From Actinoallomurus sp040655075 (lineage in GTDB: Bacteria > Actinomycetota > Actinomycetes > Streptosporangiales > Streptosporangiaceae), in assembly GCF_040655075.1 (NCBI RefSeq), contig NZ_JBFAJC010000045.1:1-64000 (forward strand): 64,000 bases of DNA, in the 5' to 3' direction. This document shows positions 25,696 through 34,295 of this stretch, in pieces (position 1 is the stretch's first letter; every line of letters begins with the position of its first letter). Under the pieces are notes generated by a model. It was not told where the DNA came from, made no database searches, and was given only the letters and a program-made list of their open reading frames with translations. The translations under genes were made by a program, and so were the position numbers.

Positions 25696-26544
25696 ATGAG
25701 TGCATCACTTGTGCTGAGACGACGACTCGCCGGCGAGCTGCGGAGTCTTCGTACGCAGGCCGGGCTGTCTCAGGAGGAGGTCGCTACGTACCTGGAGGTG
25801 TCCACCAACAAGATCATCAGGATCGAGAACGCGCAGAGCTCGGTCAGCACGAGCGACCTACGTCAGTTGCTGATGCTGTTCAAGGCCGATGCGGAGACCA
25901 CCGAACGACTCCTCGACCTGGGCCGCAACGCCCGCAAGCGGGGCGGATGGTGGTCTTCTTATCGCGATCTCTTCCCTGGCCCATATGTCCAGTTGGAGAC
26001 CGAAGCGTCACTGATACGCAACTACCAGCCAAGCAAGGTGCCGGGCCTGCTTCAGACGCCGGACTATGCACACGCGGTGATAGTCGCTTCCAGCCGCGCC
26101 ATCCCGTCAGAGGAGGTTGACCGACGCATCGCCGCACGGATGAAACGGCAGGAGCGACTTCGGGATGTCAAGAAGCCGCTCGAACTCAGGATGCTCATCG
26201 ATGAGGCGGTCCTCCACCGACGTGCCGGAGATCCAAGCATCATGCGTGGTCAGCTGGAGCGCCTCATCGAGGCGGCTGAGCACCCCAGCATCAGCCTGCG
26301 CGTACTTCCGTACAAGGCAGGCTTGTATCCGGCGGTCGGCAACCCGTTCGTCATCCTCACCTTCGCGGAGTCCGTCGATCCCGACGTTGTACTCTGCGAG
26401 AACCGCGTCGGCGAACGATACTTCCACGACGCCAACGAGGTCGCCGGCTTTCACGCCGACTTCCGACAGATGACCAAGGTCTCCCTCGACGAGGTTGCTT
26501 CAGTTACCCTGATCAAAAAGGCGATCAGGGAGACAATCACATGA
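25696..26544 (+). CDS. XRE-type HTH regulator with DUF5753 domain
   Basis: A 282-residue regulator. Residues 10-65 form a Cro/CI helix-turn-helix (LRSLRTQAGLSQEEVATYLE then VSTNKIIRIEN). The rest follows the DUF5753 pattern common in actinomycete regulators: GGWWSSYRDLF, QLETEASLIRNYQPSKVPGLLQT, RRIAARMKRQERL and the IVLCENRVG.Y-type strand. Such genes are usually followed by DUF397, and here the ATGA overlap (26541-26544) begins a truncated DUF397 reading frame. It may regulate the divergent gene at 25284-25604. Confidence 0.93.
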   Translation: MSASLVLRRRLAGELRSLRTQAGLSQEEVATYLEVSTNKIIRIENAQSSVSTSDLRQLLMLFKADAETTERLLDLGRNARKRGGWWSSYRDLFPGPYVQLETEASLIRNYQPSKVPGLLQTPDYAHAVIVASSRAIPSEEVDRRIAARMKRQERLRDVKKPLELRMLIDEAVLHRRAGDPSIMRGQLERLIEAAEHPSISLRVLPYKAGLYPAVGNPFVILTFAESVDPDVVLCENRVGERYFHDANEVAGFHADFRQMTKVSLDEVASVTLIKKAIRETIT

Positions 26545-26639
26545 ACATGGGCAGCCCCTCGGTCGAGTGGCGAAAGAGCAGCAGGTCAGACACGGAGGGT
26601 AACCAGTGCGTAGAGGTTGCCGTGTTGGATCTTCGATAA
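26541..26639 (+). pseudogene. Truncated DUF397 gene
   Basis: Overlaps the regulator stop by ATGA. It encodes MNMGSPSVEWRKSSRSDTEG, then NQCVEVAVLDLR and a stop, 32 residues. This is the start of DUF397 (W..SS.S...G..CVEVA) but the family usually goes on with a R(D/N)S strand and a FT..EW..F segment. The second half is missing, so the gene is broken or much shortened. A frameshifted second remnant lies at 26842-26931. Confidence 0.8.
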
Positions 26640-26841
26640 GTCACTCTTAGAAGGCGGCTTAGTCCTCGCCTAACGGACTAAAAATGATGCCACCCTGCTG
26701 TGCTGTCTGCAGACTTTCGCATCTCGATATTCCTGAGGGTAGGGTAAACGGAGGTCGGCGCGAGACCTGGCATAACACCTAAACGCCGTCGACGGCAAGG
26801 ATACCTAGTTCTGCAGTGTACCCTCAGGCGGGAAAATTCCC

Positions 26842-26931
26842 GTGTGGCGGGAAAGCGCAGAACGAGGGCAGCCGCCCCGGCCGGCAACCAGTGCATAGAG
26901 GTCGCCGACTTCCACGCGGACTTACAGTAGA
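26842..26931 (+). pseudogene. Frameshifted DUF397 remnant
   Basis: One frame gives WRESAERGQ from 26845, and a second frame gives GNQCIEVADFHADLQ and a stop (from 26883). Together they follow the same W.ES/GNQC.EVAD pattern as the truncated gene 300 bp upstream, so this is another decayed DUF397 copy. The last part, FHADLQ, also resembles the FHADFRQ of the neighbouring regulator. The surrounding 26640-26990 stretch has nothing else I can assign, apart from a small inverted repeat (TTAGTCC/GGACTAA) at 26659-26681. Confidence 0.6.
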
Positions 26932-26990
26932 CGACAGAGTGACCACTGTGGCCGTCCGACTTCGCTCATTTTCTCGATCGCAGCACCCGC

Positions 26991-27422
26991 TCAGCCGAGC
27001 CAAGAGTCGGCGAGCTTACTCGCGTCATCAAGGAACGCATCGAGTTCGGCGTCGGATAGTTGGGCCTCTGCGATCATCCCGGCCAGCAAGAGACCAAAGT
27101 GATCGCCTTGCGTTTCGCCGCTAATGTCATCTATATCCTCATCAGTAAACGTGGCCAGGAGAAGGCGCTCCGCTACGCGAGGATCGATAGCTTCTGCAAG
27201 CCTCTCGGATCGCGCACGCGCTCTTCCCACGAATTCGATCACGTCCGAACGCTTGCCGTCCGCGAAAGCCCGCTCTGCGGCCGAATAGAATGCCGCAGCA
27301 ATCAGGGCTCCGCGAGCACGTTTGTTGGTTGGGTCAAGTTGAGCATTGATCCGCTCAAAGCTAGCGGTGTCACCTCTAAGGTACGCCTTGAGGGAAGTCA
27401 CCTGGTCTGCGGTAACCTTCAT
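26991..27422 (-). CDS. Small acidic helical protein, unknown
   Basis: A 143-residue acidic protein, mostly helical, with no signal or membrane segment. Motifs visible are TSLKAYLRGDTASFERINAQ, DIDDISGETQGDHFGLLLAG and a C-terminal DAELDAFLDDAS. Its start overlaps the stop of the gene upstream (27419-28339) by 4 nt (ATGA), so the two are translationally coupled. Codon use is less GC-rich than in the neighbourhood, as for its partner. An immunity protein or chaperone for the partner is a possibility from gene order, size and acidity alone. Confidence 0.7.
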   Translation of the reverse strand: MKVTADQVTSLKAYLRGDTASFERINAQLDPTNKRARGALIAAAFYSAAERAFADGKRSDVIEFVGRARARSERLAEAIDPRVAERLLLATFTDEDIDDISGETQGDHFGLLLAGMIAEAQLSDAELDAFLDDASKLADSWLG

Positions 27423-28339
27423 TCTGCACTCCTCTCTCGAATCTTATCGCGGCCTCTTCGGAATGCCTCAGCGGCAACTATACCCGCCACAAGAACCGCC
27501 GTTGCCGCATTCCCAGGATCGACGCCAGATTGATGCACATCAACTGCTACTGGGCTGTTATCAGCTCTTGTCTCGGCTTGACCGGTTGGCGGCGGCTTAA
27601 AAAGGTCACTTACGTCGCCAGCGGTCTTCTCGAGCTGATCGTTGATATCGTCGAGATTATCCTGAATCTTCCCCAGAAATCTATCACTCTTAGTCCTGCG
27701 ATCCTCATCCCGCTCACCAAGCTCCTCTCCATCTGGGAGATCTCGCAAGCTACCTACGCCATCGGTCCATTCAGATTGTCCCTCCCGAGCCGTCCAGCGG
27801 TACTTCCCCTTACTACCTTCAGCCTCGTCGAAGTTCGGCCGGAAAGGATCAATCTTATCTTTGATCGCCTTGTACTCCAGGATGAAGCTGGCGCTCTTCT
27901 TTGACTCGCTGTTCAGGTCCTGCGCATTTTCGCTACTTCCGCGCTCATTCGCCGAGCGCTCGGAGCTCGCAGATCGCTGCTGTTCAGAAGCGCCATTCTT
28001 TCCGCCGATCGTTTCTTTAGCCGTGCCAGTCGATTGTTCCTTGTCTGCCTCAGCACCTGAAGCCTTGCACCCGCCTTGCTTGTTCTGCTCGACGCCAGAC
28101 TTCCCAGCAGTGGGCAGAGCGGATTTGTCCTTCGCGGAATCAGAAGCCATCTGATCCGATTCCTGATCGACGTCTTTATTGGCCGCAGCCGCGCCGGCTC
28201 TACTCTCAGCTCGAGACGGAAAACCCTCAACACCGGGCCGATCGGGAGGCGGATTCCGAGTCTGGTCGCGCTGCTCGCTGCCGCTTTCGCCAGATGCGTC
28301 AGCAGCGCTGGTATCCCGATCAATCGCCATGATCGCCAC
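27419..28339 (-). CDS. Low-complexity protein with RAESRAGAAAAN tag, unknown
   Basis: A 306-residue protein. Residues 1-150 are disordered and rich in Ser, Ala, Glu, Lys and Asn, starting with PPPDRPGVEGFPSRAESRAG, then AAAANK. Residues 150-260 are charged (YKAIKDKIDPFRPNFDEAEG, then KSDRFLGKIQDNLDDINDQL) and a final helix lies at about 280-300 (ATAVLVAGIVAAEAFRRGRD). The tag PSRA(E/D)SRAGAAAAN is repeated in the 426-residue protein at 34296-35576. Codon use is lower in GC. Homologous tags are known to me from actinobacterial polymorphic-toxin-like proteins; a toxin role is only suggested by this and by the coupled acidic gene. Confidence 0.6.
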   Translation of the reverse strand: MAIMAIDRDTSAADASGESGSEQRDQTRNPPPDRPGVEGFPSRAESRAGAAAANKDVDQESDQMASDSAKDKSALPTAGKSGVEQNKQGGCKASGAEADKEQSTGTAKETIGGKNGASEQQRSASSERSANERGSSENAQDLNSESKKSASFILEYKAIKDKIDPFRPNFDEAEGSKGKYRWTAREGQSEWTDGVGSLRDLPDGEELGERDEDRRTKSDRFLGKIQDNLDDINDQLEKTAGDVSDLFKPPPTGQAETRADNSPVAVDVHQSGVDPGNAATAVLVAGIVAAEAFRRGRDKIRERSAE

Positions 28340-28619
28340 CTATCAGCCACGGCTGCTCGACGTCCGGGTCGGCTGCGTCCACCAGCGCGGCGAGGCGCGG
28401 GCCCTGCGCCATCCCCAGCGCGTCGATCTCTCGATCGAAACGGGCGCGGATGCCCGCCCGGTCGGCGAGGTGGGCGTGGATCACCTTCACGGCGACGCGC
28501 GCCCCACCGGACGTCACCGCGAAATAGGCCTTTCCCATGTCCCCTTCGCCGAGCACCCCGTGCAACTCGATATCACCGAGCGTACGAGGGTCGGCTGGCT
28601 TGAGGGGGTCCATCGCCAC
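28320..28619 (-). pseudogene. Ser/Thr kinase N-lobe fragment
   Basis: Encodes 99 residues starting MAMDPLKPADPRTLGDIELH. It holds a kinase N-lobe: the loop LGEGDMGKAYF, AVKV lysine, DRAGIRARFDREIDALGMAQ and PRLAALVDAD-like text up to the hinge QPWL, then a stop after eight unrelated residues (IGGDHGD). The C-lobe with HRD and DFG is missing. The 3' end runs into the start of the gene at 27419-28339. It is a broken membrane-kinase gene of the type common in this group. Confidence 0.8.
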
Positions 28620-28823
28620 CCGTCCGTCGCCCCGTCGTCGAAGACCGTCACCGCATGCCTGCTCAGACTATTCCGTCGCACCTGTGACGCGTTGTTATCG
28701 TCCAAATCCGGCTATCCACCGCACCGCTTTTCGGGCGCGCCGTCGAGAATCGCCCATGAGGTGGGATGGCCGGTTGGCGTACTCTTACCATCTCCCGTAC
28801 TGAGCCGATGACAAGGATGTCGC

Positions 28824-29108
28824 GTGCCTGTCGAAGCCCCCACCGATGCCTTCGGAGAGTTCAGGCGCAACCTCGACTACGCGCGGAAGCTCGTCGAGGG
28901 TGGCAGGCAGCTCGGACAGCTCAAGGTCGGCGCGTTCGACGTGGACGACCTCTACCGGGCCGCGTGGGTCCAGGCGGTGGCCGCGCTCGGCCACCGCCGT
29001 CGCCCGTCCCTCGGCCCGTCGGCCCTGTCCGCCTCCGGAGCGACGGACATCGTCATCAAGGCCCTCGAAGACCGCCTCACGGCACCCGGACGCGAGGAGA
29101 GCCGGTGA
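28824..29108 (+). pseudogene. Truncated HEPN-domain (RiboL-PSP type) gene
   Basis: Encodes 94 residues from GTG 28824. FGEFRRNLDYARKLVEGGRQ then LGQLKVGAFDVDDLYRAAWV, QAVAALGH is the N-terminal half of a RiboL-PSP-HEPN domain; in full-length relatives the text goes on after the H (Asp/His then W) through a further long helix and the Rx4-6H RNase motif. Here it continues with unrelated Arg/Ser-rich residues and stops. Either the gene is broken or a short version survives. It overlaps nothing and precedes an M48 protease by 13 bp. Confidence 0.6.
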
Positions 29109-29121
29109 AGGGATCGGCCGC

Positions 29122-30276
29122 ATGGTGACCGGCGGGCCTCCCGCCGGGTGGTACCCAGACCCCGGTGGGCAGCCGTTCGAACGCTTTTGGGACGGCCGGA
29201 CCTGGACCGCCGGGACTCGCGCCGCGTCCCCCGGCCGGCCTCCCTCCGCTCCCGTACGTCCGGTGCGGCCGCAGGACGGCCGTCCGGCCGCGTACGGATC
29301 GGGCGTGACCGTACCGCCCCGACCGTCCGTCCCTGGCCGTGCCGTGGTGCCGCACCCTGGCGGTCTGCCGCCGAGCGGTTCGATCGAGCGTGGCCCGGTC
29401 CGGCCGACACGATCGAACCTGGTGTCGGTCACGATCAGCGTCGTGATGCTGATACCCGCGGCGATCGGGGCGCTGGCGATCGTCGCGCCGATCGCGTACG
29501 GGCTGCAGCTCGTCTGGCCGGTCTGGGGAGCGGTGGCCCCGTTCGCCGCCTGGGTGCTCGGCGCGGTGGTGGCGACCTGGCCGCGGGAGACGATCCAGCG
29601 CGCCTGGTACGGCTACCGTGACCCGACCGCCGAGGAGCACCGTCGCCTCGCCGAGCCGTCACGCCGCGCGCTGCAGCGGTTGGGAGTCACGGCCGGGCGG
29701 TACCGGCTGATGCTCACCGAGTCGGATGGCGTGAACGCGCCCGCCGTCACCGGCCGGACCGTCGTCATGACCTCCTACGCGGTGAACACGCTGCCGGCCG
29801 ACCGGATGGAGGCGGTGCTGGTCCACGAGCTCGGCCACCACCTCGGCCTCCACGCCGTTCCCGTGGTGTGCTACACGCTTCTGACCCTGCCAGTCCGGGC
29901 ATTGTGGTGGCTGCTCGCCCGGATCTGGCAGCCCGTACGCCGCATGTGGGCGATCGCGAAACGGTGGCACACGCCGTTCGGTTTCCTGGTGTCGTTCATC
30001 TTCACCTTCGCCGTGGCGCTGCTCGTCGTGGTCTTGGCGATCCCCGCCGGCATCGCCTTCGTCGGCGCCACCCTGGCACGCCCGTCCACCGACCGTACGG
30101 AGTTCCTGGCCGACGCGGCCGTGGTGGACGTCGGGCTCGGCCCGCAGCTCCTGGCAGCGTTGGAGACCGCCATCGAGGCCGGCCACACCGAGACCGACCG
30201 GGTCACGCGTCTGCTCTCCGTCCAGCCCCTCCTCATACGCCGCGCCCAGCGCCTGCGGAGAACACTCGCCGCGTGA
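29122..30276 (+). CDS. M48-family membrane metalloprotease with N-terminal DUF2510 domain
   Basis: A 384-residue membrane protein. Residues 8-28 are DUF2510 (GWYPDPGGQPFERFWDGRTW), a Pro-rich linker follows, then two membrane helices at about 103-150. The peptidase part has HELGHH (about 238-243), with the third ligand Glu in TEFLAD (about 331-336), and two further helices (about 252-265, 292-320) between, the layout of HtpX-like M48B enzymes. These cleave misfolded or regulatory membrane proteins. ATG 29122 is preceded by AAGGG at a distance; the frame upstream contains Ser/Arg-rich text that is not family-like. Confidence 0.88.
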   Translation: MVTGGPPAGWYPDPGGQPFERFWDGRTWTAGTRAASPGRPPSAPVRPVRPQDGRPAAYGSGVTVPPRPSVPGRAVVPHPGGLPPSGSIERGPVRPTRSNLVSVTISVVMLIPAAIGALAIVAPIAYGLQLVWPVWGAVAPFAAWVLGAVVATWPRETIQRAWYGYRDPTAEEHRRLAEPSRRALQRLGVTAGRYRLMLTESDGVNAPAVTGRTVVMTSYAVNTLPADRMEAVLVHELGHHLGLHAVPVVCYTLLTLPVRALWWLLARIWQPVRRMWAIAKRWHTPFGFLVSFIFTFAVALLVVVLAIPAGIAFVGATLARPSTDRTEFLADAAVVDVGLGPQLLAALETAIEAGHTETDRVTRLLSVQPLLIRRAQRLRRTLAA

Positions 30277-30321
30277 CGCGATCCGCGCCAGATCCGGGGA
30301 CCGGCTCGTTACCGTTCGTAC

Positions 30322-31284
30322 ATGGAAACGTCGACGCAGCGTAAGCGCGAGAAGGCCCGGAAATACGCCCAGGACCTCGAACGGGATCTCGTCGTGTACC
30401 CGGACGATCGCGACGAGATCCTGCTGGAGATGGCGGGGCAATGGGCCGACGCCGGGGAGACCGATCGAGCACTGCAGATCTACGAGAAGGTCGTCGCGAC
30501 GGCCAGAGACGAGGACGACGCCCAGTACGCCATCGTGGAGAAGATCCACGTGCTGGATGAGCTCGACCGTCAGGACGAGGCGCGTGCCGAGATCGCGCGT
30601 CTCGAGAAGAGACGGCCCCTTCCCGGCCCGGCGTCGCTGATGGCGGAGTTCTTCGAAGCCCAAGGGGAGCTGGAGAAGGCTCTCACCTGGTACAACATGG
30701 CCTGTCGGGACTTCTTCTCGGAGGAGGGCGAAGACCGCGAGCCGGAGAGCGATTTCTTCGAGCTCGAACTGGCCGGACGGGCACGCGTACGGCAGGCCCT
30801 GGGGTTGCCGCTCGACGAGTTCGATCGACGTGCCATCGGCAGGAACACCGAGATGACGCAGGCGACGAAGCGCATCGCACGGCGCGGCCGGCCGTCCCAT
30901 GGTCCCTCGACCGGCGCCGGGTCGTTCTTCGTCCGTTCCGACGTGAAGCGTGCCTTCGCCGAAGGTCTCGTGCAGGTCGACGGCCCCGAAGACGACGACG
31001 TGACGTCCTACTTCCGCCGGGTGGAACGCGGATGGCACAGCACCGTCCGCGAAGGAGGCGTGACCAATCTCGTGATCCTCCCGACGACCGTCGACGACCT
31101 TCTGCGATACGGCGAAGAACGCGGACGCGACCCGAGAGACCAGCAGACCCGCATCGACTACCTCCAGGACCGGCTGGACGAAGGAGCCTCCACCCTCCAC
31201 TGGCCACCGGAGCGCAACCAACCCTGCTGGTGCGATTCCGGCCGCAAATACAAGAAGTGCTGCGGATCACCGACCAACCGATGA
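30322..31284 (+). CDS. TPR-like protein with C-terminal SEC-C zinc-binding motif
   Basis: A 320-residue cytosolic protein. Residues 10-150 are helical, with TPR-like pairs (GETDRALQIYEKVVATARDE, QGELEKALTWYNMACRDFF). The end carries a SEC-C motif, NQPCWCDSGRKYKKCC, in which three Cys and one Cys/His bind zinc, as in the tail of SecA. The SEC-C motif normally binds ribosomes or chaperones; the domain architecture is common in hypothetical proteins. It stands 45 bp after the M48 gene and may share its transcript. Confidence 0.85.
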   Translation: METSTQRKREKARKYAQDLERDLVVYPDDRDEILLEMAGQWADAGETDRALQIYEKVVATARDEDDAQYAIVEKIHVLDELDRQDEARAEIARLEKRRPLPGPASLMAEFFEAQGELEKALTWYNMACRDFFSEEGEDREPESDFFELELAGRARVRQALGLPLDEFDRRAIGRNTEMTQATKRIARRGRPSHGPSTGAGSFFVRSDVKRAFAEGLVQVDGPEDDDVTSYFRRVERGWHSTVREGGVTNLVILPTTVDDLLRYGEERGRDPRDQQTRIDYLQDRLDEGASTLHWPPERNQPCWCDSGRKYKKCCGSPTNR

Positions 31285-31331
31285 CCGTGGGCATCCCCGC
31301 GTAAGGGAGGAGGTCGGTAACCTCCGGAGGT

Positions 31332-31739
31332 GTGGCTACTTTTCGGAAAATGGCCGGCCTGACGATCGCGACAGCACTGATCATCACAGGCTGCTATGCC
31401 AGGAATAGCAGTCCACCTCCGAAGCAGGACAACCTTGTCAAGACGGTGCGCACTCTTCTGACCGCCTACGACAACCGAGATGAGCGGGCCGTTCTCAAGA
31501 TGCTCGGCCCGCAGTGGCGGTCAAAGATCTCTGAACAGCTCGCCCGATTCGGTGGACGCCGCCTACGTGACGCACACATAACGGTCACCGAAGACCTGCA
31601 GGACTCCTACGTCGTGGACATCGATGCTCCCGACCCTCTTCGGCTGAGAACCGACGCCTTCTGGCAACGGGACAAGAAGCAGTGGGGCTTCAACCCCCTC
31701 ACTGATTTGACTCGCCTGCCATCGCCTGGAGTTAGCTGA
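31332..31739 (+). CDS. Small lipoprotein, unknown
   Basis: A 135-residue protein with a lipoprotein signal: MAGLTIATALIITGC gives a lipobox (IITGC). The mature chain starts with Arg/Asn/Ser and is a short alpha-beta domain (LVKTVRTLLTAYDNRDERAV). Start choices are GTG 31332 (one base after a GGAGG) or ATG 31350; the spacing of the GGAGG suits neither very well. Codon use is less GC-biased than that of its neighbours. I do not recognise the family. Confidence 0.65.
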   Translation: MATFRKMAGLTIATALIITGCYARNSSPPPKQDNLVKTVRTLLTAYDNRDERAVLKMLGPQWRSKISEQLARFGGRRLRDAHITVTEDLQDSYVVDIDAPDPLRLRTDAFWQRDKKQWGFNPLTDLTRLPSPGVS

Positions 31740-31838
31740 CCACTCAGCGCCAAGAACCACGCCGAGGGGCGAAACCCGCGTCCCATCGCCGACCCGTCCT
31801 CCCAGTCCTGAAAGCTCGCGGGAAGTCGCCGGTCTTCC

Positions 31839-34076
31839 TCACTCGTTTCCGTGGCCGAAGAGGGGCGGCGGGCCTGGCCGGTCGTCGTCTCCCGTACCGG
31901 ATGGGCGACTGCCGGGAGGCGACGGGTTCTGGCGGGACGGGTCTCTGAGTGATCGGGTGGTGCGGGGCACGACCTGGCCTGGCTGTCGGTCCTGATCCTC
32001 CGACGGGCGATGGGGGCCGGTCTGGTAGCCGGGTGGTGGGCCGGGGGCGTACGGCAGGGGTTCACGCGGCGGGTCGACGGCCGGCGGGGTGGCCCAGCGC
32101 GGCGGGCCGGGCACGGCCGAGGGCTGCCGGGGTGGTGGGTCGGGCAGGGGGGTGGTGGCGACGCGGTCGAGGGTGACGATGGCCGGGTCGCATTCGACGG
32201 GAGTGAGTTTCCGGCCGCCTTCGTGGCGGGTCTCGACGAGCAGGAGGGCGTGGTCCGGTAGGTGCTGCAGGCTGACCGGCTCGACCGCGTACTCGTACAC
32301 CCGCTGGGTGGTGTCCGCGTCGCTCCAGTTGGTGCCGGCCGCGTAGGAGTAGGCGCTGGACCAGTTACGGGACACCGAGCGACTCTCCCCGTGAGTGTCG
32401 GTCTCACTGGTGCCGCCGCCCCGCGTACGCGAGTCGCCGGTGTTCGTCGAGCGGTCGGCGAAGAAGCCGAACGGGCCACCGCCGGATCGGGTCGCGCCGG
32501 AGGAGCGGGTGGTGCCCCAGTTGGTGGAGGTGCCGATCGAGGTGGACAGGCTGATGGTGTCGGAGTCGCCTTCGCCTTCGGTATCGGACTCGGTGTGGGA
32601 CTCGTTGCCGCCGACGTTCTTGGTGATCTGGGACAGGACGAACCTGTAGTCGCGGCCGATGAAGTCGGCGGCGCGCGTGGCGTCCTCGTGGTTGCCGAGC
32701 CGCATGAACGCGACCGTGCCGCCGCCGATCATCTCGCCGCCGGTCTCGCGGAGCCGCCGGTACAGGAACGTCAGCGGGATGCCACGGCGTTCGCACGCGT
32801 CGGAGAGGCGTTCGAGGTGGCGGCGGGCAAGCTCGTCGGCGCCGGCCACCACCACGGACGGACGCGGGCTGCCGGAGGCTGCGACGCGCTGGGTGACCCA
32901 CTGCACGATCAGGTCGGTGAGCAGTTCCGAGCGGACGTTGCGGGCGTCGCTGTCCAGCGCGATGCACGTCAGGTAGCCGGAGTTGCGGCGCTCGGGCCGA
33001 GTGCCGAGCTGTTCGAGCGGGTGGACATACGATTCGATGCGGGACAGGTTGGCGTGCGCCTGACGGCGGTACTCCACACTGAACAACTCGTTGGCGATAC
33101 GGCGCCGCTCATCCCGGTCCAGGGCCGCCGAGTCGTCGGGCTCGCCCATGAGGGCGCGCAGCGCGGCACCGATGCGGGCGAGGGACACGCCATCCCCCAG
33201 CGCCTCACAGACCTTCATGAGGATCCGGTCGTCCATGGCCCGATCGGCTCGCGCGGCATCCGGGGAGCCGCCGTACATCGACTCGACGATCGCGTCCACG
33301 AGGCCGCGCGGCTCCAGCCCGGACAGCAGCGTCGAGGCGGCGAGCTGCGCCGGTAGGACCTGGGCGTCGACGTCGATGCCCGCGGCACGCGACAGCGCAG
33401 CGAGTTCGCCGCAGACCGTCTCGCGCGACAGGTCGATCACCAGCAGCGGCCCGGTGAACAGCGCCGAGCTGCCGTACGTGGTCAGCAGCGCCTCCCAGCT
33501 CCACAGCGTGCCGCCGAACACGTCCAGGCGTGTGCGGGACAGCGGACGCGGCACGGCGCCCCATTCGGGACGGGTGTTCGCCTGATGGTGCTCGGTGCTC
33601 TCGTGCCGGTGCCTGCGGGCCTGCCAGTCGCGCATCGCCGCGCCGTACGTCTCCTCGGCACGGCGGCGGGCCGTCTCGTACGCGTCTCGGGCGTTGCGCC
33701 AGGAGGTGGCCGCGATGCCGGTGAGCACGACGCCGAATCCCAGGCAGATCAGGGCCAGCACGAACGACCCGAGAGGGATGGACGTCCTGCCCAACGAGTG
33801 GTCGCTGACGGAGTAGGCAGAGAACGACGCGAGGATCACGAACCCTGTGACGCTCAGCGGAAGGGTGCGCCGGCGACGCTGGTCGAGGGCCTGCCGCGTG
33901 GCGACGACCTGCTGCTGTAGGTACTGCGGCAACTGCTGGGGCTGTGGCGGCGGCTCGGTGAACGGGACGTAGTACGCCCGGCGGTCACGGAAGACCCAGC
34001 CCAGCCGCGGGTCCGGAGAGAACAGCAGCGAACGCCGTTCCAGCAGCGACTGACGATCGACGGGCTCGACAGTCAT
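31839..34076 (-). CDS. TraG/TraD-like membrane protein with degenerate P-loop
   Basis: A 745-residue protein. An N-terminal tail (RRSLLFSPDPRLGWVFRDRR) is followed by two membrane helices (about 75-125) and a coiled-coil segment rich in Arg/Glu. The domain at 170-530 resembles the coupling-protein ATPases: GGTLWSWEALLTTYGSSALF where a P-loop is expected, LLVIDLSRE after it, and a Walker-B-like PSVVVAGADEL followed by FMRLGNHEDATRAADFIGRD. No GKS/GKT motif is visible, so ATP binding is in doubt. The last 200 residues are Ser/Thr/Gly then Pro-rich. It is divergent from the tagged protein and the HerA-like ATPase. Confidence 0.75.
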   Translation of the reverse strand: MTVEPVDRQSLLERRSLLFSPDPRLGWVFRDRRAYYVPFTEPPPQPQQLPQYLQQQVVATRQALDQRRRRTLPLSVTGFVILASFSAYSVSDHSLGRTSIPLGSFVLALICLGFGVVLTGIAATSWRNARDAYETARRRAEETYGAAMRDWQARRHRHESTEHHQANTRPEWGAVPRPLSRTRLDVFGGTLWSWEALLTTYGSSALFTGPLLVIDLSRETVCGELAALSRAAGIDVDAQVLPAQLAASTLLSGLEPRGLVDAIVESMYGGSPDAARADRAMDDRILMKVCEALGDGVSLARIGAALRALMGEPDDSAALDRDERRRIANELFSVEYRRQAHANLSRIESYVHPLEQLGTRPERRNSGYLTCIALDSDARNVRSELLTDLIVQWVTQRVAASGSPRPSVVVAGADELARRHLERLSDACERRGIPLTFLYRRLRETGGEMIGGGTVAFMRLGNHEDATRAADFIGRDYRFVLSQITKNVGGNESHTESDTEGEGDSDTISLSTSIGTSTNWGTTRSSGATRSGGGPFGFFADRSTNTGDSRTRGGGTSETDTHGESRSVSRNWSSAYSYAAGTNWSDADTTQRVYEYAVEPVSLQHLPDHALLLVETRHEGGRKLTPVECDPAIVTLDRVATTPLPDPPPRQPSAVPGPPRWATPPAVDPPREPLPYAPGPPPGYQTGPHRPSEDQDRQPGQVVPRTTRSLRDPSRQNPSPPGSRPSGTGDDDRPGPPPLFGHGNE

Positions 34077-34295
34077 GACCCTGAAACCCCCGTGCCTCCA
34101 CAATGCCCGGCCTTGACAATACGTCTGACCACCCCGAATGGACTACCCAAGCAGAGCGATAGCGGACTTGTCACTACTTCTGTTTGGAACGGCTGCTTCC
34201 AATTGGGCAACACCCTCAATAGCCTGACCCAGATCGCCGCGCACGGCGACCCACGTCACAAGGCACACGGGCTGCACTGGGGGAAGAACCGAACG

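Noticed and set aside
26659..26681. Terminator at TTAGTCC/GGACTAA
   Set aside because: The stem is short and the A-run after it is on the wrong side for a plus-strand terminator; a minus-strand one has no gene to end.
27001..28339. CRISPR or tandem repeat array
   Set aside because: Low-complexity codons there encode Ser/Ala/Glu-rich text; no regular repeat-spacer structure is present here or elsewhere.
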